NCBI RefSeq assembly: GCF_024362805.1
Contig: NZ_CP093299.1
Coordinates: forward strand, 4,062,001-4,126,000
Source of the DNA: Salipaludibacillus sp. LMS25
Lineage (GTDB): Bacteria > Bacillota > Bacilli > Bacillales > Salisediminibacteriaceae
DNA: 64,000 nucleotides
Reading direction: 5' to 3'
A program made the position numbers and the translations under genes. The first letter of the stretch is position 1; every line of letters starts with the position of its first letter. This document shows positions 1 through 10,121 of the stretch, piece by piece. Under the pieces are notes generated by a model that made no database searches, was not told where the DNA came from, and saw only the letters and a list, made by a program, of their open reading frames with translations.

Positions 1-147
1 CATGTGCAAGCCGGAGCAGGGATCGTACAAGATTCAATTCCTGAAAATGAATATGAAGAAACGAGAAACAAAGCACGGGCATTAATTTATGCCATTAAAT
101 TAGCTGAGCTGAGGTACGAAAAAGAGGAGGAAGAGGAGAATGAGTAG
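1..147 (+). CDS. trpE: Anthranilate synthase component I, C-terminal end (partial)
   Basis: Frame 1 is open from the first base to the TAG at 145-147 and gives 48 residues with the typical TrpE ending: an HVQAGAGIV segment followed by a [19 protein letters not shown] helix. This is the chorismate-binding domain that makes anthranilate from chorismate and glutamine-derived ammonia. The start lies outside the window. The stop overlaps the trpD start by 8 bases, which implies translational coupling. The following genes D-C-F-B-A reproduce the Bacillus trp order, with no trpG in between. Confidence 0.93.
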   Translation, partial: HVQAGAGIVQDSIPENEYEETRNKARALIYAIKLAELRYEKEEEEENE

Positions 148-1156
148 AGCGCTAGAAAGAATAATGTCCACCGAACCACTAACAGAGGATGAGGCGAAGC
201 AACTTGTTATAGCCATGATGGAAGGGCAATTAAATAATGAAGAAATGGCAGGTATACTTTCCGTGTTGCAATATCGCGGAGAAACGGTTGATGAATTGGT
301 GGGATTTGCAAAGGGGATGCAAGAAAAAGGGAAAAAAATTAGCTTGCCTTATGATGTGTTAGATACGTGTGGAACCGGTGGAGATGGTAAAGGAACCTTT
401 AATATTTCAACGGCAGTGGCTATATTGTTAAGCTCTCTAGGTGTAAAAGTAGCGAAGCATGGTAACCGAAGTGTTTCATCTACGACAGGCAGTGCAGATG
501 TCCTAAAGGCATTAGGAGTCCCTTTTCAAGAAACCGAGCAAGAAGTGTCCCGCATGCTTCAAAAGCACCATCTTGCATTCTTATTCGCCCCGATTTATCA
601 TTCTGCAATGAAAAACGTCGCACCAGTGCGAAAACAACTGGGAATGAAAACGATTTTTAATTTATTAGGCCCTTTGACAAACCCTGCAGATGCCCCTTGT
701 CGGATTATTGGCGTATATGATTATTTAGTTGCAAAGAAAATGGCATATGCATCTCAGCGGTTAGGTGTAAAACGTGCGTTGTTTGTGAGTGGCGAAGATG
801 GATTAGATGAACTTACGGTCCAAGGTAAAAGTTATATTATTGAAGTGAACGGTGATCACATACATGAATTTATCGTAACACCAGAGGACGTAGGGTTAAA
901 AACGGAGGCTATTGATAAAGCATTGGTCTCATCACCAGCTGAAAGTGCTGCCCTCATCAAAAAAGTTTTTGCCGAAAAAGGATCGCAGGCTGCTGAAAAC
1001 CTATTATTATTAAATGCAGGAGCGGGCCTATATGTACAAGGAAGAACAGCGACGATCAAGGATGGTGTGAGAGAAGCTAAAGAAGCGCTCGGAACCCACG
1101 CATTAAACCACTTAGCTGCGTTACAACGTGAGAGGGAAGAGGTGACCACACCATGA
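140..1156 (+). CDS. trpD: Anthranilate phosphoribosyltransferase
   Basis: TrpD transfers the phosphoribosyl group of PRPP to anthranilate, the second step of tryptophan synthesis. The 338-residue length is normal for the family. The PRPP-binding glycine loop [17 protein letters not shown] lies near residue 74, followed by the conserved KHGNRSVSS segment; the N-terminal helical cap matches the family. The start ATG at 140 follows an AGGAGGAAGAGGAG ribosome site and overlaps the trpE stop. The TGA at 1154-1156 overlaps the trpC start (ATGA). Confidence 0.97.
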   Translation: MSRALERIMSTEPLTEDEAKQLVIAMMEGQLNNEEMAGILSVLQYRGETVDELVGFAKGMQEKGKKISLPYDVLDTCGTGGDGKGTFNISTAVAILLSSLGVKVAKHGNRSVSSTTGSADVLKALGVPFQETEQEVSRMLQKHHLAFLFAPIYHSAMKNVAPVRKQLGMKTIFNLLGPLTNPADAPCRIIGVYDYLVAKKMAYASQRLGVKRALFVSGEDGLDELTVQGKSYIIEVNGDHIHEFIVTPEDVGLKTEAIDKALVSSPAESAALIKKVFAEKGSQAAENLLLLNAGAGLYVQGRTATIKDGVREAKEALGTHALNHLAALQREREEVTTP

Positions 1157-1929
1157 CGATATTAGATAAAATTGTTGCTAAAAAAAAGGATGAGATATCA
1201 TCGTTAACTATACCAGAGTCTAGAGTCGTTGATACGCCATTTCGATCGTTAAAAAACGCTTTGCTAACGTCCATTCATCCACTGGGGATTATTGCAGAAA
1301 TAAAACAGGCAAGCCCTTCAAAAGGGTTATTAACCGATCATTTTCAACCCCTTTCCATTGCAGCAGCATATGAAACAATGGGGGTATCTGGTATTTCAGT
1401 GTTAACTGATGAGACGTTTTTTAAAGGTCATGCGGAGGATTTGTCAGCAGTCAAAAATCACGTCAACATACCCGTGTTACGAAAAGATTTTATAATTGAT
1501 GAAAAACAAGTGGTGTATTCTGAACGGATTGGAGCCGATGCTATTCTATTAATTGCAGCTATTTTAGAAGGGAATCAGTTAGCTGAACTCTATGATCAGG
1601 CAACGGAGCTTGGAATGGAAATACTCGTCGAAGTGCATAACGAAGAAGAATTAGAAAAGGTCATCACACATACGAACCCAACCATGATCGGTGTGAATAA
1701 TCGTGATTTGACGACGTTTGACACTCATTTATCGACCACAGCACGATTACGCCCTTTAGTGACTAATGATGAAACGTTATTTATAAGTGAAAGTGGGATC
1801 CATACAAAAGAAGATGTGGACTGCCTTTTAAAAAATAAAGTAGATGGTATGTTAGTTGGAGAAGGCTTTATGAAAAGCTCGAATAAGCAGCAGTTTCTGA
1901 ACTCCTTATTTCATAAGGGGGAGAAGTAA
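1153..1929 (+). CDS. trpC: Indole-3-glycerol-phosphate synthase
   Basis: TrpC closes the indole ring of CdRP to give indole-3-glycerol phosphate. The 258-residue TIM barrel carries the hallmark [13 protein letters not shown] strand near residue 46, [10 protein letters not shown] near residue 107, and the phosphate-binding SESGI and VGEGFM motifs near the C-terminus. It is coupled at both ends: ATGA overlap with trpD and TAATG overlap with the trpF part of the next gene. It is monofunctional, unlike the TrpC-TrpF fusion of enterobacteria. Confidence 0.97.
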   Translation: MTILDKIVAKKKDEISSLTIPESRVVDTPFRSLKNALLTSIHPLGIIAEIKQASPSKGLLTDHFQPLSIAAAYETMGVSGISVLTDETFFKGHAEDLSAVKNHVNIPVLRKDFIIDEKQVVYSERIGADAILLIAAILEGNQLAELYDQATELGMEILVEVHNEEELEKVITHTNPTMIGVNNRDLTTFDTHLSTTARLRPLVTNDETLFISESGIHTKEDVDCLLKNKVDGMLVGEGFMKSSNKQQFLNSLFHKGEK

Positions 1930-3758
1930 TGGCACCGTTATTAAAATTTTGTGGTATCACGTCGAAAACAGATTTTGCTCAAGTAGTGGCGTCAGAAGCT
2001 GACATGCTCGGCGTCATTTTTGCCAAAAGTAAGCGACAAGTTATGCCACATCGAGTAGCTGAGTGGAAAGAAGCATATCCTCTTTCTAAAAGACAAAAAC
2101 TTTCAGGTGTGTTTGTTAATGAAACTGTGTCGAAACTTCTGGAGATCGTGAAGGTGGCCAAAGTTGATGCCATTCAATGTCATGGCACTGAATCACCAGC
2201 TGAGGTGGCAGAAATTAAGAGACGAAGTGGTTTAGATGTTTTCAAAACAATTCATCATCACGACGAAGCTATATCTGAGATGAGAGAATATGAAGGCATT
2301 GTAGATGGCTTTGTTGTGGATACAAAAACGGCTGATGCGTGGGGAGGAACGGGAACTCAATTCGATTGGAAGGCCGTCCCTGCTTATGAACGCGAAGCGA
2401 AAAGGCAAGGTGTACCGTGCTTAATCGCAGGAGGTGTGACCCCCGAGAATGTCCTGCAATTATTAGCTTATAAACCATCAGGAATCGACCTTTCTTCAGG
2501 TATTGAAACAGATGGTCGAAAAGATGAAAGGAAGATGAATGACATGTCGAAATATGTAAATGAAACGTATCAAGCACCAGATTCATTCGGCAGATTTGGC
2601 CCTTTTGGAGGTAAATATGTCCCTGAGACATTAATGTACGCATTAGAAGAGTTAGAAGAAGCTTATATATCGATTAAAGAAGATGATAGCTTTCAACGAA
2701 AACTGTTAAATGAATTGAAAGAATATTCCGGAAGACCTACTGCCTTAACATATGCCGAACGCTTATCTGATCACTACGGTGGAGCTCGTATCTACTTAAA
2801 AAGAGAAGATTTAAACCACACAGGCGCGCACAAAATAAATAACGCATTGGCCCAAGGGCTATTAGCTAAAAAAATGGGGAAATCTCACATTATCGCAGAA
2901 ACGGGAGCGGGACAGCATGGCGTCGCATCTGCTACAGTAGCCGCTCGATTCGGGTTATCTTGTAAAGTGTTTATGGGTGCAGAGGATATGCGGAGACAAT
3001 CTTTAAACGTGTTTAGAATGCGACTTCTTGGCGCTGAAGTTATTGAAGTAACTTCTGGTGGTAAAACGTTAAAAGATGCCACAAATGAAGCGATTCGTCA
3101 TTGGGTAGCAAATGTCCATGATACCTTTTATTTAATTGGAAGTGTCGTTGGTCCTCACCCTTATCCGCAAATGGTTAGAGATTTTCAAAGTGTGATAGGT
3201 GAAGAGAGTAAAAAACAAATAACCGACCGCCTTGGAAAGCTTCCTGATGAAGTCGTGGCGTGTGTCGGTGGTGGCAGCAATGCTATGGGAATGTTTTATC
3301 CTTTTTTAAACGATGATAGTGATTTGACAGGGATTGAAGCAGCGGGTAAAGGAATCGAGACAGATGACCATGCAGCAACATTGTCAAAAGGGAGAAAAGG
3401 AGTTCTTCACGGTTCGTTATCTTATTTATTACAAGATGACAATGGCAACATCATTGAACCGTATTCCATTTCAGCGGGACTGGATTACCCTGGTATTGGA
3501 CCGGAACATGCTCATTTACGGGATATCGGAAGGGTACATTATGAAGCAGTAACTGATAAAGAAGCGATGATTGCTTTAGAGGATTTATGTAAACTGGAAG
3601 GCATATTGCCTGCTATAGAGTCTGCCCATGCGCTCGCTTATGTCAAAAAAGAGGCAGCTAAGCGACATAAAGATGACATCATCCTCGTTTGTTTATCCGG
3701 AAGAGGAGACAAAGATGTTCATACAATCCAAGAAGTGTTAGGGGGGAATGAGGGATGA
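1929..3758 (+). CDS. trpFB: Fused phosphoribosylanthranilate isomerase - tryptophan synthase beta chain
   Basis: One uninterrupted frame of 609 codons covers two enzymes normally encoded separately. Residues 1-204 are TrpF: KFCGI with catalytic Cys8, the GGVTPENV strand and IDLSSGIE. From about residue 206 comes complete Trp[24 protein letters not shown] with the PLP lysine at residue 302, and the phosphate loop [12 protein letters not shown]. The joint is a short charged linker ([15 protein letters not shown]) with no stop. Within it, AAAGGAAG at 2527-2534 lies about 9 bases before an in-frame ATG at 2544, so free TrpB may also be made. TrpF isomerises PRA; TrpB condenses indole with serine. 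It overlaps trpC by one base and trpA by four. Confidence 0.93.
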   Translation: MAPLLKFCGITSKTDFAQVVASEADMLGVIFAKSKRQVMPHRVAEWKEAYPLSKRQKLSGVFVNETVSKLLEIVKVAKVDAIQCHGTESPAEVAEIKRRSGLDVFKTIHHHDEAISEMREYEGIVDGFVVDTKTADAWGGTGTQFDWKAVPAYEREAKRQGVPCLIAGGVTPENVLQLLAYKPSGIDLSSGIETDGRKDERKMNDMSKYVNETYQAPDSFGRFGPFGGKYVPETLMYALEELEEAYISIKEDDSFQRKLLNELKEYSGRPTALTYAERLSDHYGGARIYLKREDLNHTGAHKINNALAQGLLAKKMGKSHIIAETGAGQHGVASATVAARFGLSCKVFMGAEDMRRQSLNVFRMRLLGAEVIEVTSGGKTLKDATNEAIRHWVANVHDTFYLIGSVVGPHPYPQMVRDFQSVIGEESKKQITDRLGKLPDEVVACVGGGSNAMGMFYPFLNDDSDLTGIEAAGKGIETDDHAATLSKGRKGVLHGSLSYLLQDDNGNIIEPYSISAGLDYPGIGPEHAHLRDIGRVHYEAVTDKEAMIALEDLCKLEGILPAIESAHALAYVKKEAAKRHKDDIILVCLSGRGDKDVHTIQEVLGGNEG

Positions 3759-4552
3759 ATCGGTTAATTATGGATACATTTCAAAATAGCAATGAAAAGT
3801 TTGTGCCATACATTATGAGTTGTGACCCTAGCTATGAAGCATCAATTGAGATTGCGTTAGCAATGCAAGAAGCAGGAGTTGATGCTATTGAATGGGGTGT
3901 CCCTTTTAGTGACCCTTTAGCGGATGGACCTGTTATTCAAGAGGCCGGTGAGCGGGCACGCGCTGCCGGAGGTTCTCTATCTAAAGCTCTTGAAGGAATG
4001 AAAGAAGCGAGAAAAAGAGGCTTAACTCTTCCTGTTGTTTTATTTTCGTACGTAAACCCCATTTTGACCCTCGGTAACGAGGTCCTCATAGAACAGATGA
4101 AGAACGCAGAAATAGATGGTTTAATAGTACCTGATTTGCCTTTTGAAGAGAGCAGTGAGTTGCGTGAATTATGTCGATCAGCAAGTATCTCGTTAATCTC
4201 TCTCATTGCACCTAGCTCTAAACACCGAATGAAGACGATTTGTCAGCTTGGCGATGGATTTTTATATTTTGTTACGTCGCTAGGTGTTACTGGCACACGT
4301 GAAAGCTTTTCATATGAACTAGAAAACACGTTGAAGGAAGTCACATCTTATAGCAAAGTACCAGTACTTGCTGGTTTTGGTATATCAACTCGTGATCACG
4401 TGCGATTCTTCCAAACGATTGCAGACGGGGTGATAGTAGGCAGTGCTTTAGTACGCTATATTGCTGAAAGAGAGAAAGAGTTAACATCGTCTACCAAAAA
4501 AGAAAATGCTTTGATTGAAATAAAACAATTTGTACAGCAGCTCATTTCATAA
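3755..4552 (+). CDS. trpA: Tryptophan synthase alpha chain
   Basis: TrpA cleaves indole-3-glycerol phosphate and passes indole to TrpB. The 265-residue barrel shows the catalytic Glu in [17 protein letters not shown] near residue 47, the catalytic Asp in [11 protein letters not shown] near residue 130, and the phosphate-binding GFGIST and VGSALV segments. The ATGA overlap with the trpFB stop couples translation. This is the last trp gene; hisC follows after a 43-base spacer without a visible terminator. Confidence 0.97.
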   Translation: MNRLIMDTFQNSNEKFVPYIMSCDPSYEASIEIALAMQEAGVDAIEWGVPFSDPLADGPVIQEAGERARAAGGSLSKALEGMKEARKRGLTLPVVLFSYVNPILTLGNEVLIEQMKNAEIDGLIVPDLPFEESSELRELCRSASISLISLIAPSSKHRMKTICQLGDGFLYFVTSLGVTGTRESFSYELENTLKEVTSYSKVPVLAGFGISTRDHVRFFQTIADGVIVGSALVRYIAEREKELTSSTKKENALIEIKQFVQQLIS

Positions 4553-4595
4553 TACTATAGAAACTAGACAGTAATTGTTAGGTGGAGGGATTGAC

Positions 4596-5678
4596 ATGAA
4601 TGTAAAACCATCAATGGTTGGACTTATACCGTATCAACCAGGAAAGCCCATAGAAGAAGTTAAACGAGAGTTAGGATTAGATGAGGTTATTAAGCTTGCC
4701 TCAAACGAAAATCCATATGGCTGCTCACCTCTTGTAAAAGATGCAATCACACATGCGTTGGAAACGATTGCTATATACCCGGATGGCTATGCCCGTTTAT
4801 TACGTAAAAAAGTAGCTCAACATCTTCATGTTGAGGAAGAGCAACTGATTTTTGGAAATGGTTCTGATGAGGTTATCTTAATTTTATGCCGTGCTTACTT
4901 AGAATCAGGAGATAATATTGTCACAGCATCACCAACATTTCCCCAATATAGACACAATGCGGTGATCGAAGGAGCAGAAGTCAAAGAAGTCCCACTTCAA
5001 AACGGCGTCCACGATTTGGATGCTATGCTTGAGGCAATCGATGAGAAAACTAAAATGGTCTTTGTCTGTAACCCTAACAATCCTACTGGCACATATGTAA
5101 ATGAGCTTGCATTTAAATCGTTCATTGAAAAAGTGCCCAAAGATGTGCTTATCATTAGTGATGAGGCTTACTATGAATATGTTACTGAGTCGGACTACCC
5201 AGACACTTTACCTATGTTACGTTCTTATCCGAATTTAATTATATTACGTACTTTTTCAAAGGCTTACGGTCTCGCTTCTTTAAGAGTAGGTTATGGCGTG
5301 ACATCAAAAGAAATTGCTAGAGCTGTTGATCCAGGACGAGAGCCGTTTAATACGAATTCGATGGCCCAAGCGGCTGCAATCGCCGCACTTGATGATCCTT
5401 CTTTTATTAAAGAGTGTCGTGAAAAAAATGCATTGGAAATGAAAAAATACGAAGATTTTTGTGTGAAAAATAAGTTTGACTATTTTCCCTCGCAAACGAA
5501 TTTTATATTAATTGACTTTCAAAGACCAGGTAGCGAGATATTTAATATTTTATTAAAGAACGGGTTTATTACACGTAATGGCGAAGCATTAGGATATGCA
5601 ACATCTGTTAGGATTACTCTTGGAACATCTGAACAGAACGATAAGATAATTTCTGAATTAACGAAGTGGCTCGCTTAG
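4596..5678 (+). CDS. hisC: Histidinol-phosphate / aromatic aminotransferase
   Basis: A fold-type I PLP aminotransferase used in both histidine and phenylalanine/tyrosine synthesis in Bacillus, where it sits in this same place after trpA. The 360-residue product has [16 protein letters not shown] and the PLP-lysine motif [16 protein letters not shown] near residue 220. The ATG at 4596 is preferred because GGTGGAGGG (4581-4589) lies 6 bases upstream; a TTG at 4575 would place the ribosome site inside the gene. tyrA follows after 10 bases. Confidence 0.94.
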   Translation: MNVKPSMVGLIPYQPGKPIEEVKRELGLDEVIKLASNENPYGCSPLVKDAITHALETIAIYPDGYARLLRKKVAQHLHVEEEQLIFGNGSDEVILILCRAYLESGDNIVTASPTFPQYRHNAVIEGAEVKEVPLQNGVHDLDAMLEAIDEKTKMVFVCNPNNPTGTYVNELAFKSFIEKVPKDVLIISDEAYYEYVTESDYPDTLPMLRSYPNLIILRTFSKAYGLASLRVGYGVTSKEIARAVDPGREPFNTNSMAQAAAIAALDDPSFIKECREKNALEMKKYEDFCVKNKFDYFPSQTNFILIDFQRPGSEIFNILLKNGFITRNGEALGYATSVRITLGTSEQNDKIISELTKWLA

Positions 5679-5688
5679 GAGGATCACC

Positions 5689-6792
5689 GTGACTAGACGA
5701 TTATTGGTTGTTGGCTTGGGGCTCATCGGTGGGTCTCTTGCTCTTGCTGTGAAAAATAGTTATCCTGAAACAATTATAATGGGTTATGATGTAAATAAGA
5801 AAGCCTGTAAGCTGGCAAAAAGCTTGCAAGTCATTGATGAAATTGTTGAGAGCTTAGCTGAAGAAGCACCGGTTGCAGATATGATTATTATTTCTGCACC
5901 GGTAGAAAGTACAATTAATATTATTGAACAATTAAAAACCTTACCTTTAAAACAAGGGGCAATCATCACAGATGTAGGAAGTACAAAAGCATCTGTCGTA
6001 GCAGCTGGCCAACCCCTTACTGCTAAAGGGGTTTATTTTATCGGCGGCCATCCTATGGCAGGCTCTCATAAAACAGGGGTTGAAGCAGCACGAGAAAGGT
6101 TATTTGAGAATGCTTTTTACATACTGACGCCTACAGAGGAAGTGCCATCTAGAAAGCTTAATGAATTACAAGAGATTCTTAAAGCAACAAAGGCTAAATT
6201 TATTCAGTTAGATCCAGATACACATGATCGCTATGCTGGTCTTATTAGTCATTTACCTCATATTATAGCGTCAGGACTTGTACATCAAGTAGCAAAAGTA
6301 GGAGAAAAAGACGCGATGGTTATGGAGTTAGCGGCTGGAGGGTTTAAAGATATTACGCGTATTGCATCAGCATCTCCAGCGATGTGGCGCGATATTTTAC
6401 TGCATAATAGACAGGTACTTCTCCCGATGTTAAAGGAATGGAAAGCTGGCATGACCGAAGTGGAAGAGATGTTGCAACAAGCTGATAAAGAGCAAATTTA
6501 CTCATTTTTCTCTCGTGCGAAAGAATCAAGGGATTTACTTCCATCTAAAAAAAGAGGGGCACTTATGCCATTTTACGATTTATTTGTGGATATCCCCGAC
6601 CATCCAGGTGTTATTTCTGATGTAACAGCGATTCTTGCTGAAGAAAGGATTAGCTTAACGAATATTCGTATTATTGAGGCAAGGGAAGATATCATGGGTG
6701 TATTGCGATTAAGTTTTCGTTCTGAAGAAGACTTAACGCTTGCGAAAGACAAGCTGACTAACCATTTATATGACACATACGAAGTCCTGTAA
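5689..6792 (+). CDS. tyrA: Prephenate dehydrogenase with C-terminal ACT domain
   Basis: TyrA oxidatively decarboxylates prephenate to 4-hydroxyphenylpyruvate. The 367 residues begin with an NAD-binding [14 protein letters not shown] loop, contain [12 protein letters not shown] and the catalytic-region [13 protein letters not shown], and end with an ACT domain from about residue 296 ([16 protein letters not shown]) that probably senses tyrosine. The start is GTG at 5689 behind AGGAGG (5678-5683), just past the hisC stop. The TAA is part of the aroA ribosome binding site. Confidence 0.95.
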   Translation: MTRRLLVVGLGLIGGSLALAVKNSYPETIIMGYDVNKKACKLAKSLQVIDEIVESLAEEAPVADMIIISAPVESTINIIEQLKTLPLKQGAIITDVGSTKASVVAAGQPLTAKGVYFIGGHPMAGSHKTGVEAARERLFENAFYILTPTEEVPSRKLNELQEILKATKAKFIQLDPDTHDRYAGLISHLPHIIASGLVHQVAKVGEKDAMVMELAAGGFKDITRIASASPAMWRDILLHNRQVLLPMLKEWKAGMTEVEEMLQQADKEQIYSFFSRAKESRDLLPSKKRGALMPFYDLFVDIPDHPGVISDVTAILAEERISLTNIRIIEAREDIMGVLRLSFRSEEDLTLAKDKLTNHLYDTYEVL

Positions 6793-6805
6793 GGAGGAGA
6801 ATAAG

Positions 6806-8098
6806 TTGACAAAAACGGTATCCCCTGTAAAAGATGGGTTAACAGGTTCTGTTACAATTCCAGGTGATAAATCTATTAGCCATCGAGCAATTCTCTTTGC
6901 ATCACTGGCTGAAGGTGATTCAAAGGTATACGGATTTTTAAAAGGTGAAGATTGCTTAAGTACGATCGCGTGTATGAAGCAGCTAGGTATTGAGGTGGTG
7001 GAAGAAGAGGATTATATACGGGTAAAAGGAAAAGGGTTGAACGGTCTAGAAGAACCAGAGAAACCTTTAGATGTTGGAAACTCAGGAACAACGATTCGTT
7101 TACTTTCAGGTATTCTTGCCGGCCAAGACTTTTCATCAGTTCTTGTCGGAGACGATTCAATAGCAAAGCGTCCGATGGGAAGAGTGACAGGACCTTTAAA
7201 AATGATGAACACGTCAATTGACGGAAGAAGAAGCGCTGCTTATACGCCGCTTCATATACGAGGCGGAAGTTTAACTAGTATTCATTATCTTTCTCCTGTT
7301 GCCAGTGCACAAGTAAAATCTGCTATATTACTTGCGGGAATGTTTGCTGATGGTGTAACGAAAGTGACTGAGCCCCATAAGTCACGGGATCATACAGAAC
7401 GGATGCTACAGACATTTGGTGTACACGTTGAGAGTAATGAATTTTCAGCATCAATAGAAAGTGGCCAAACACTTTCAGCACAAACTATTTACGTACCTGG
7501 AGATATCTCTTCAGCGGCATTTATGCTCGTGGCAGGAGCCATTGTTCCTGGAAGTAATATCACGTTAAGAAATGTTGGAATGAACCCTACTCGGACTGGG
7601 ATTATTGATGTACTTGAAGCGATGGGAGCGGATTTAACTGTCGAGAATGAGCGGTATTTAGGAAGTGAACCGGTTGCAGACTTAACCATTCGCTACAGTC
7701 AATTGTCCTCTTGTACAATAAGCGGCGATCTCATTCCTCGTTTAATTGATGAGATCCCTGCAATAGCCGTTCTTGCAACGCAAGCTGATGGCACAACCAT
7801 CATTAAAGATGCCCAGGAGCTTAAAGTGAAAGAATCAAATAGAATTGACACAGTGGTAAGTCAATTGAAAAAAATTGGTGCTTCTGTAGAACCTACAGAA
7901 GATGGTATGATCATTACTGGAAAAACACCTCTTAATGGCGGGACACTGCAAAGCTTTCATGACCATCGAATTGGGATGGCTATGGCACTTTGTGGCTTAA
8001 TAGCGGCTGAACCTGTGTCAATAAAAGATTCAGAAGCTATTTCTGTCTCTTATCCTGAATTTTTCGAACAATTGACACACTTACAAGGAACTAACTAG
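6806..8098 (+). CDS. aroA: 3-phosphoshikimate 1-carboxyvinyltransferase (EPSP synthase)
   Basis: Makes EPSP from shikimate-3-phosphate and phosphoenolpyruvate, the sixth step of the shikimate pathway; called aroE in older B. subtilis naming. Motifs include [12 protein letters not shown] near the N-terminus, the [15 protein letters not shown] loop, and [10 protein letters not shown] and HDHRIGMA near the C-terminus. The TTG at 6806 is chosen because AAGGAGGAG (6791-6799) lies 6 bases upstream. The upstream in-frame ATG at 6770 would overlap tyrA and lacks a ribosome site. The product is 430 residues. It ends the operon before a terminator. Confidence 0.95.
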   Translation: MTKTVSPVKDGLTGSVTIPGDKSISHRAILFASLAEGDSKVYGFLKGEDCLSTIACMKQLGIEVVEEEDYIRVKGKGLNGLEEPEKPLDVGNSGTTIRLLSGILAGQDFSSVLVGDDSIAKRPMGRVTGPLKMMNTSIDGRRSAAYTPLHIRGGSLTSIHYLSPVASAQVKSAILLAGMFADGVTKVTEPHKSRDHTERMLQTFGVHVESNEFSASIESGQTLSAQTIYVPGDISSAAFMLVAGAIVPGSNITLRNVGMNPTRTGIIDVLEAMGADLTVENERYLGSEPVADLTIRYSQLSSCTISGDLIPRLIDEIPAIAVLATQADGTTIIKDAQELKVKESNRIDTVVSQLKKIGASVEPTEDGMIITGKTPLNGGTLQSFHDHRIGMAMALCGLIAAEPVSIKDSEAISVSYPEFFEQLTHLQGTN

Positions 8099-8145
8099 TC
8101 ATGATCAAATTACGTCCAAAGAGATAAAAAAGACGTGTCTATCTT

Positions 8146-8178
8146 GAGCTGTTGAGTAAATATCAACAGCTCTTTTCT
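8146..8178 (+). terminator. Terminator of the trp-aroA operon
   Basis: A perfect 10-bp stem (GAGCTGTTGA / TCAACAGCTC) with a 7-base loop is followed by TTTTCTT, 48 bases after the aroA stop. Confidence 0.88.
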
Positions 8179-8191
8179 TAGTGATGTTCAG

Positions 8192-8398
8192 GTTTATCAC
8201 GGATAACCGTCCGTAAAACTCCCCTGATTGAAAGGTCGTTTTATCCCACTCTTAAGGGGCAGTAAAACCCCCATCTCAAAACTTAAGAAGATCGAAAAGT
8301 TTAGGTGGGGGGATAAACTGCCCCTTAAGGTCCCATAAGTTAAACGAACAATCAGTGGGGATGAAGGAAAACTCCCATTGATTGAAGCTTAGCTTTAT
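8192..8398 (-). repeat. Dispersed modular hairpin repeat, longest copy (R1)
   Basis: The reverse complement of 8240-8398 matches 47629-47786 nearly base for base, so this is a mobile or amplified element and not a unique leader. Read on the minus strand it begins AAAGCTAAGCTTCAATC. It then has hairpin A (arms CAATCA-TGGG and CCC-ACTGATTG) and hairpin B (arms ACTGCCCCTTAAG / CTTAAGGGGCAGT) enclosing a C-run/G-run inner stem. It continues through a second TTCAATCAG-GGGAGTTTT unit and CGGACGGTTATCCGTGATAA, a segment shared with the partial copy at 27187-27240. It lies about 20 bases past the aroA terminator. Its function is unknown. Confidence 0.9.
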
Positions 8399-9100
8399 TT
8401 AGTCATGTTGTAGAACGTGTTTTCAAACAACACCTATTTTCATGCAAACTTCCTAGAATGATAGAGGATGAAAGGAGAGATGCTTTTCTATGTCAAATTT
8501 CTCATAACCACTGTTTCTCTGTGTTTTGACGGTGTAGTGAGATTAGCAATAATCCAACAGAGAATACCCTTTGTTCCAATCAGTGCGTAAAAAGTGAATT
8601 ATTGCGTTTGCAAAGCTGATAGTATAGTTAGGACGATGGGTCTAAGCTTTACTGAAACAGAAAAACCGACCGAGAGTAATGGCGATTTAGTGTTTTGTAA
8701 AGCTGATGAACGATTTTCTAAATCTAATTTGTATGTTTAGCTAAAACGTTAACGCAACCCAAATAATCTAGCTTCATGTAAAAGATAAACGAAAGCTATC
8801 ATCTGAAAATGGTTATTTGACGTTTTTTTGAGGAACAAGGTTGGAACCCAGCAGGAGGAGAGAGCAAACTGAAATCCAGTAGCATAGCCAGTTAGTTCAG
8901 CACTCGTGTGTGGCTCTCTTCTTGGCAGCGATCGGTTTAAAGAACTTGTAGGCTTATGTCATGTTGTGGTTAAGTTATAGCGACTAATGCGAATATACTC
9001 GTGTTAGTCAAAGTAACACTTTTGCTTATTTAAATATCTGGAATCTACATAAGTATCTAGCATATCCCACATGTTTGAATCATAGCTTGTCACTAAAAGG
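8399..9100. other. About 700 bp with no convincing gene
   Basis: No frame over 40 codons with plausible coding character was found. A 36-codon reading frame at 8480 has an AAAGGAGAG sequence upstream but no recognisable product. A weak imperfect inverted repeat around 8866-8925 (GGAGAGAGC and GCTCTC) is the only structure noted. Confidence 0.5.
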
Positions 9101-9115
9101 ACGGAGTTGGTTGCT

Positions 9116-10024
9116 ATGAAATATGTCATTCAAGTGCATGATGGGGATAATAGTACTGCAAACGTAAAAAAGATCATTGTGGAAGACGGGGTCGTCCAAA
9201 TCTTTAACAACAGTAATATTTCTCAACGTGTTAAATATGTGGATACAGAAGGCTTTACTGTCCTTCCGGGAAAAGTTATTTTAAAAGAAAACGTTTTGAC
9301 ACAAATGACAGAGGATGATATGATCTCTTTTTCAAAACATCTATTTCTTCATGGATTTTCAACTTTTATTCATCTTATAGAGATAAACTATGAAAGTGAA
9401 ACGGGTAAATTTTTAGAATCATCGAGACACCTATTAAAAAAATGTCCAGCTGATTATATTCATGCTGTAAGGCTTCCATTGAGACGCTTAACCCCCTCTT
9501 GGGTTAGAAAACTAAAAAAGCTGTCTGTTCCACTTATTGTTTTTACGGTGCAAACGGAGGATGACCTTAATAAAGCACCTTGGCAACGATTAATTGAAGC
9601 GGCTTTTCCATTAAGGATGATGTTTATTTTTGATCAAAAAAACTCAGACTTGAGGGAGAGACAAAAACTTAAAGCACAACAGTGCTGGGAACAAATTGTT
9701 AAGTTTAGACGTATAAACAGTTATTTTCAGTTACCTGAACAACATGAGGCACTCCCTCTTCTATTTTTAAAAAGAATGGGCTTATATCCACAAAAAGGCA
9801 CGTTTGATTCAGGAGCTCATGCAGACTATTTTATGTATTGGGAAAAGGATTTAAACGAAACGGTGGAAGGATTACACCTACCTGATGTTATCGTTCTTAA
9901 AGGGCATGTTGTTAAGTCTGGATCCTATTGGTTTATTGAGGAAGCGGTAGGCTGTGAATTGACTTCAACCATGCCAGAGCAATTTCTATCAATTAGTGAA
10001 GTGCATCAATATACGGTTAAATAA
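9116..10024 (+). CDS. Degenerate amidohydrolase-like protein, probably non-catalytic
   Basis: The 302-residue product is not a family I can name exactly. Its outline resembles a metal-dependent amidohydrolase: an N-terminal small-domain strand, a GFTVLPGKVILKENVL segment where such enzymes have 'hxPGxIDxHxH', a barrel-like middle, and a C-terminal GAHADYFMYWEKD...LPDVIVLKGHVVKSG segment like the usual 'GxxADxxxxD...V..V...G..V'. The metal-binding HxH is absent (ILKEN) and no other obvious metal ligands stand out. The ATG at 9116 is preferred over TTG 9107 because CGGAG lies 9 bases upstream. It stands alone between a repeat region and the ypiA promoter. Function unknown; a regulatory or structural role is inference. 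Confidence 0.6.
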   Translation: MKYVIQVHDGDNSTANVKKIIVEDGVVQIFNNSNISQRVKYVDTEGFTVLPGKVILKENVLTQMTEDDMISFSKHLFLHGFSTFIHLIEINYESETGKFLESSRHLLKKCPADYIHAVRLPLRRLTPSWVRKLKKLSVPLIVFTVQTEDDLNKAPWQRLIEAAFPLRMMFIFDQKNSDLRERQKLKAQQCWEQIVKFRRINSYFQLPEQHEALPLLFLKRMGLYPQKGTFDSGAHADYFMYWEKDLNETVEGLHLPDVIVLKGHVVKSGSYWFIEEAVGCELTSTMPEQFLSISEVHQYTVK

Positions 10025-10045
10025 TAAGCATATAGCGCCTTTTTG

Positions 10046-10073
10046 TTGACTCGTGGACAAAGTGAGGTAAAAT
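10046..10073 (+). promoter_or_regulatory. SigA-type promoter of ypiA
   Basis: TTGACT (10046-10051) and TAAAAT (10068-10073) are 16 bases apart, 48 bases before the ypiA start. Confidence 0.65.
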
Positions 10074-10121
10074 GAAGGTCAAATGAAGTCAAAGGCTGCA
10101 TAGAAAGGAAGCTTGTAAGTC

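Noticed and set aside
9107..9115. TTG start for the amidohydrolase-like gene, giving three extra residues
   Set aside because: The ATG at 9116 has a suitable spacing to CGGAG; TTG 9107 directly abuts it.
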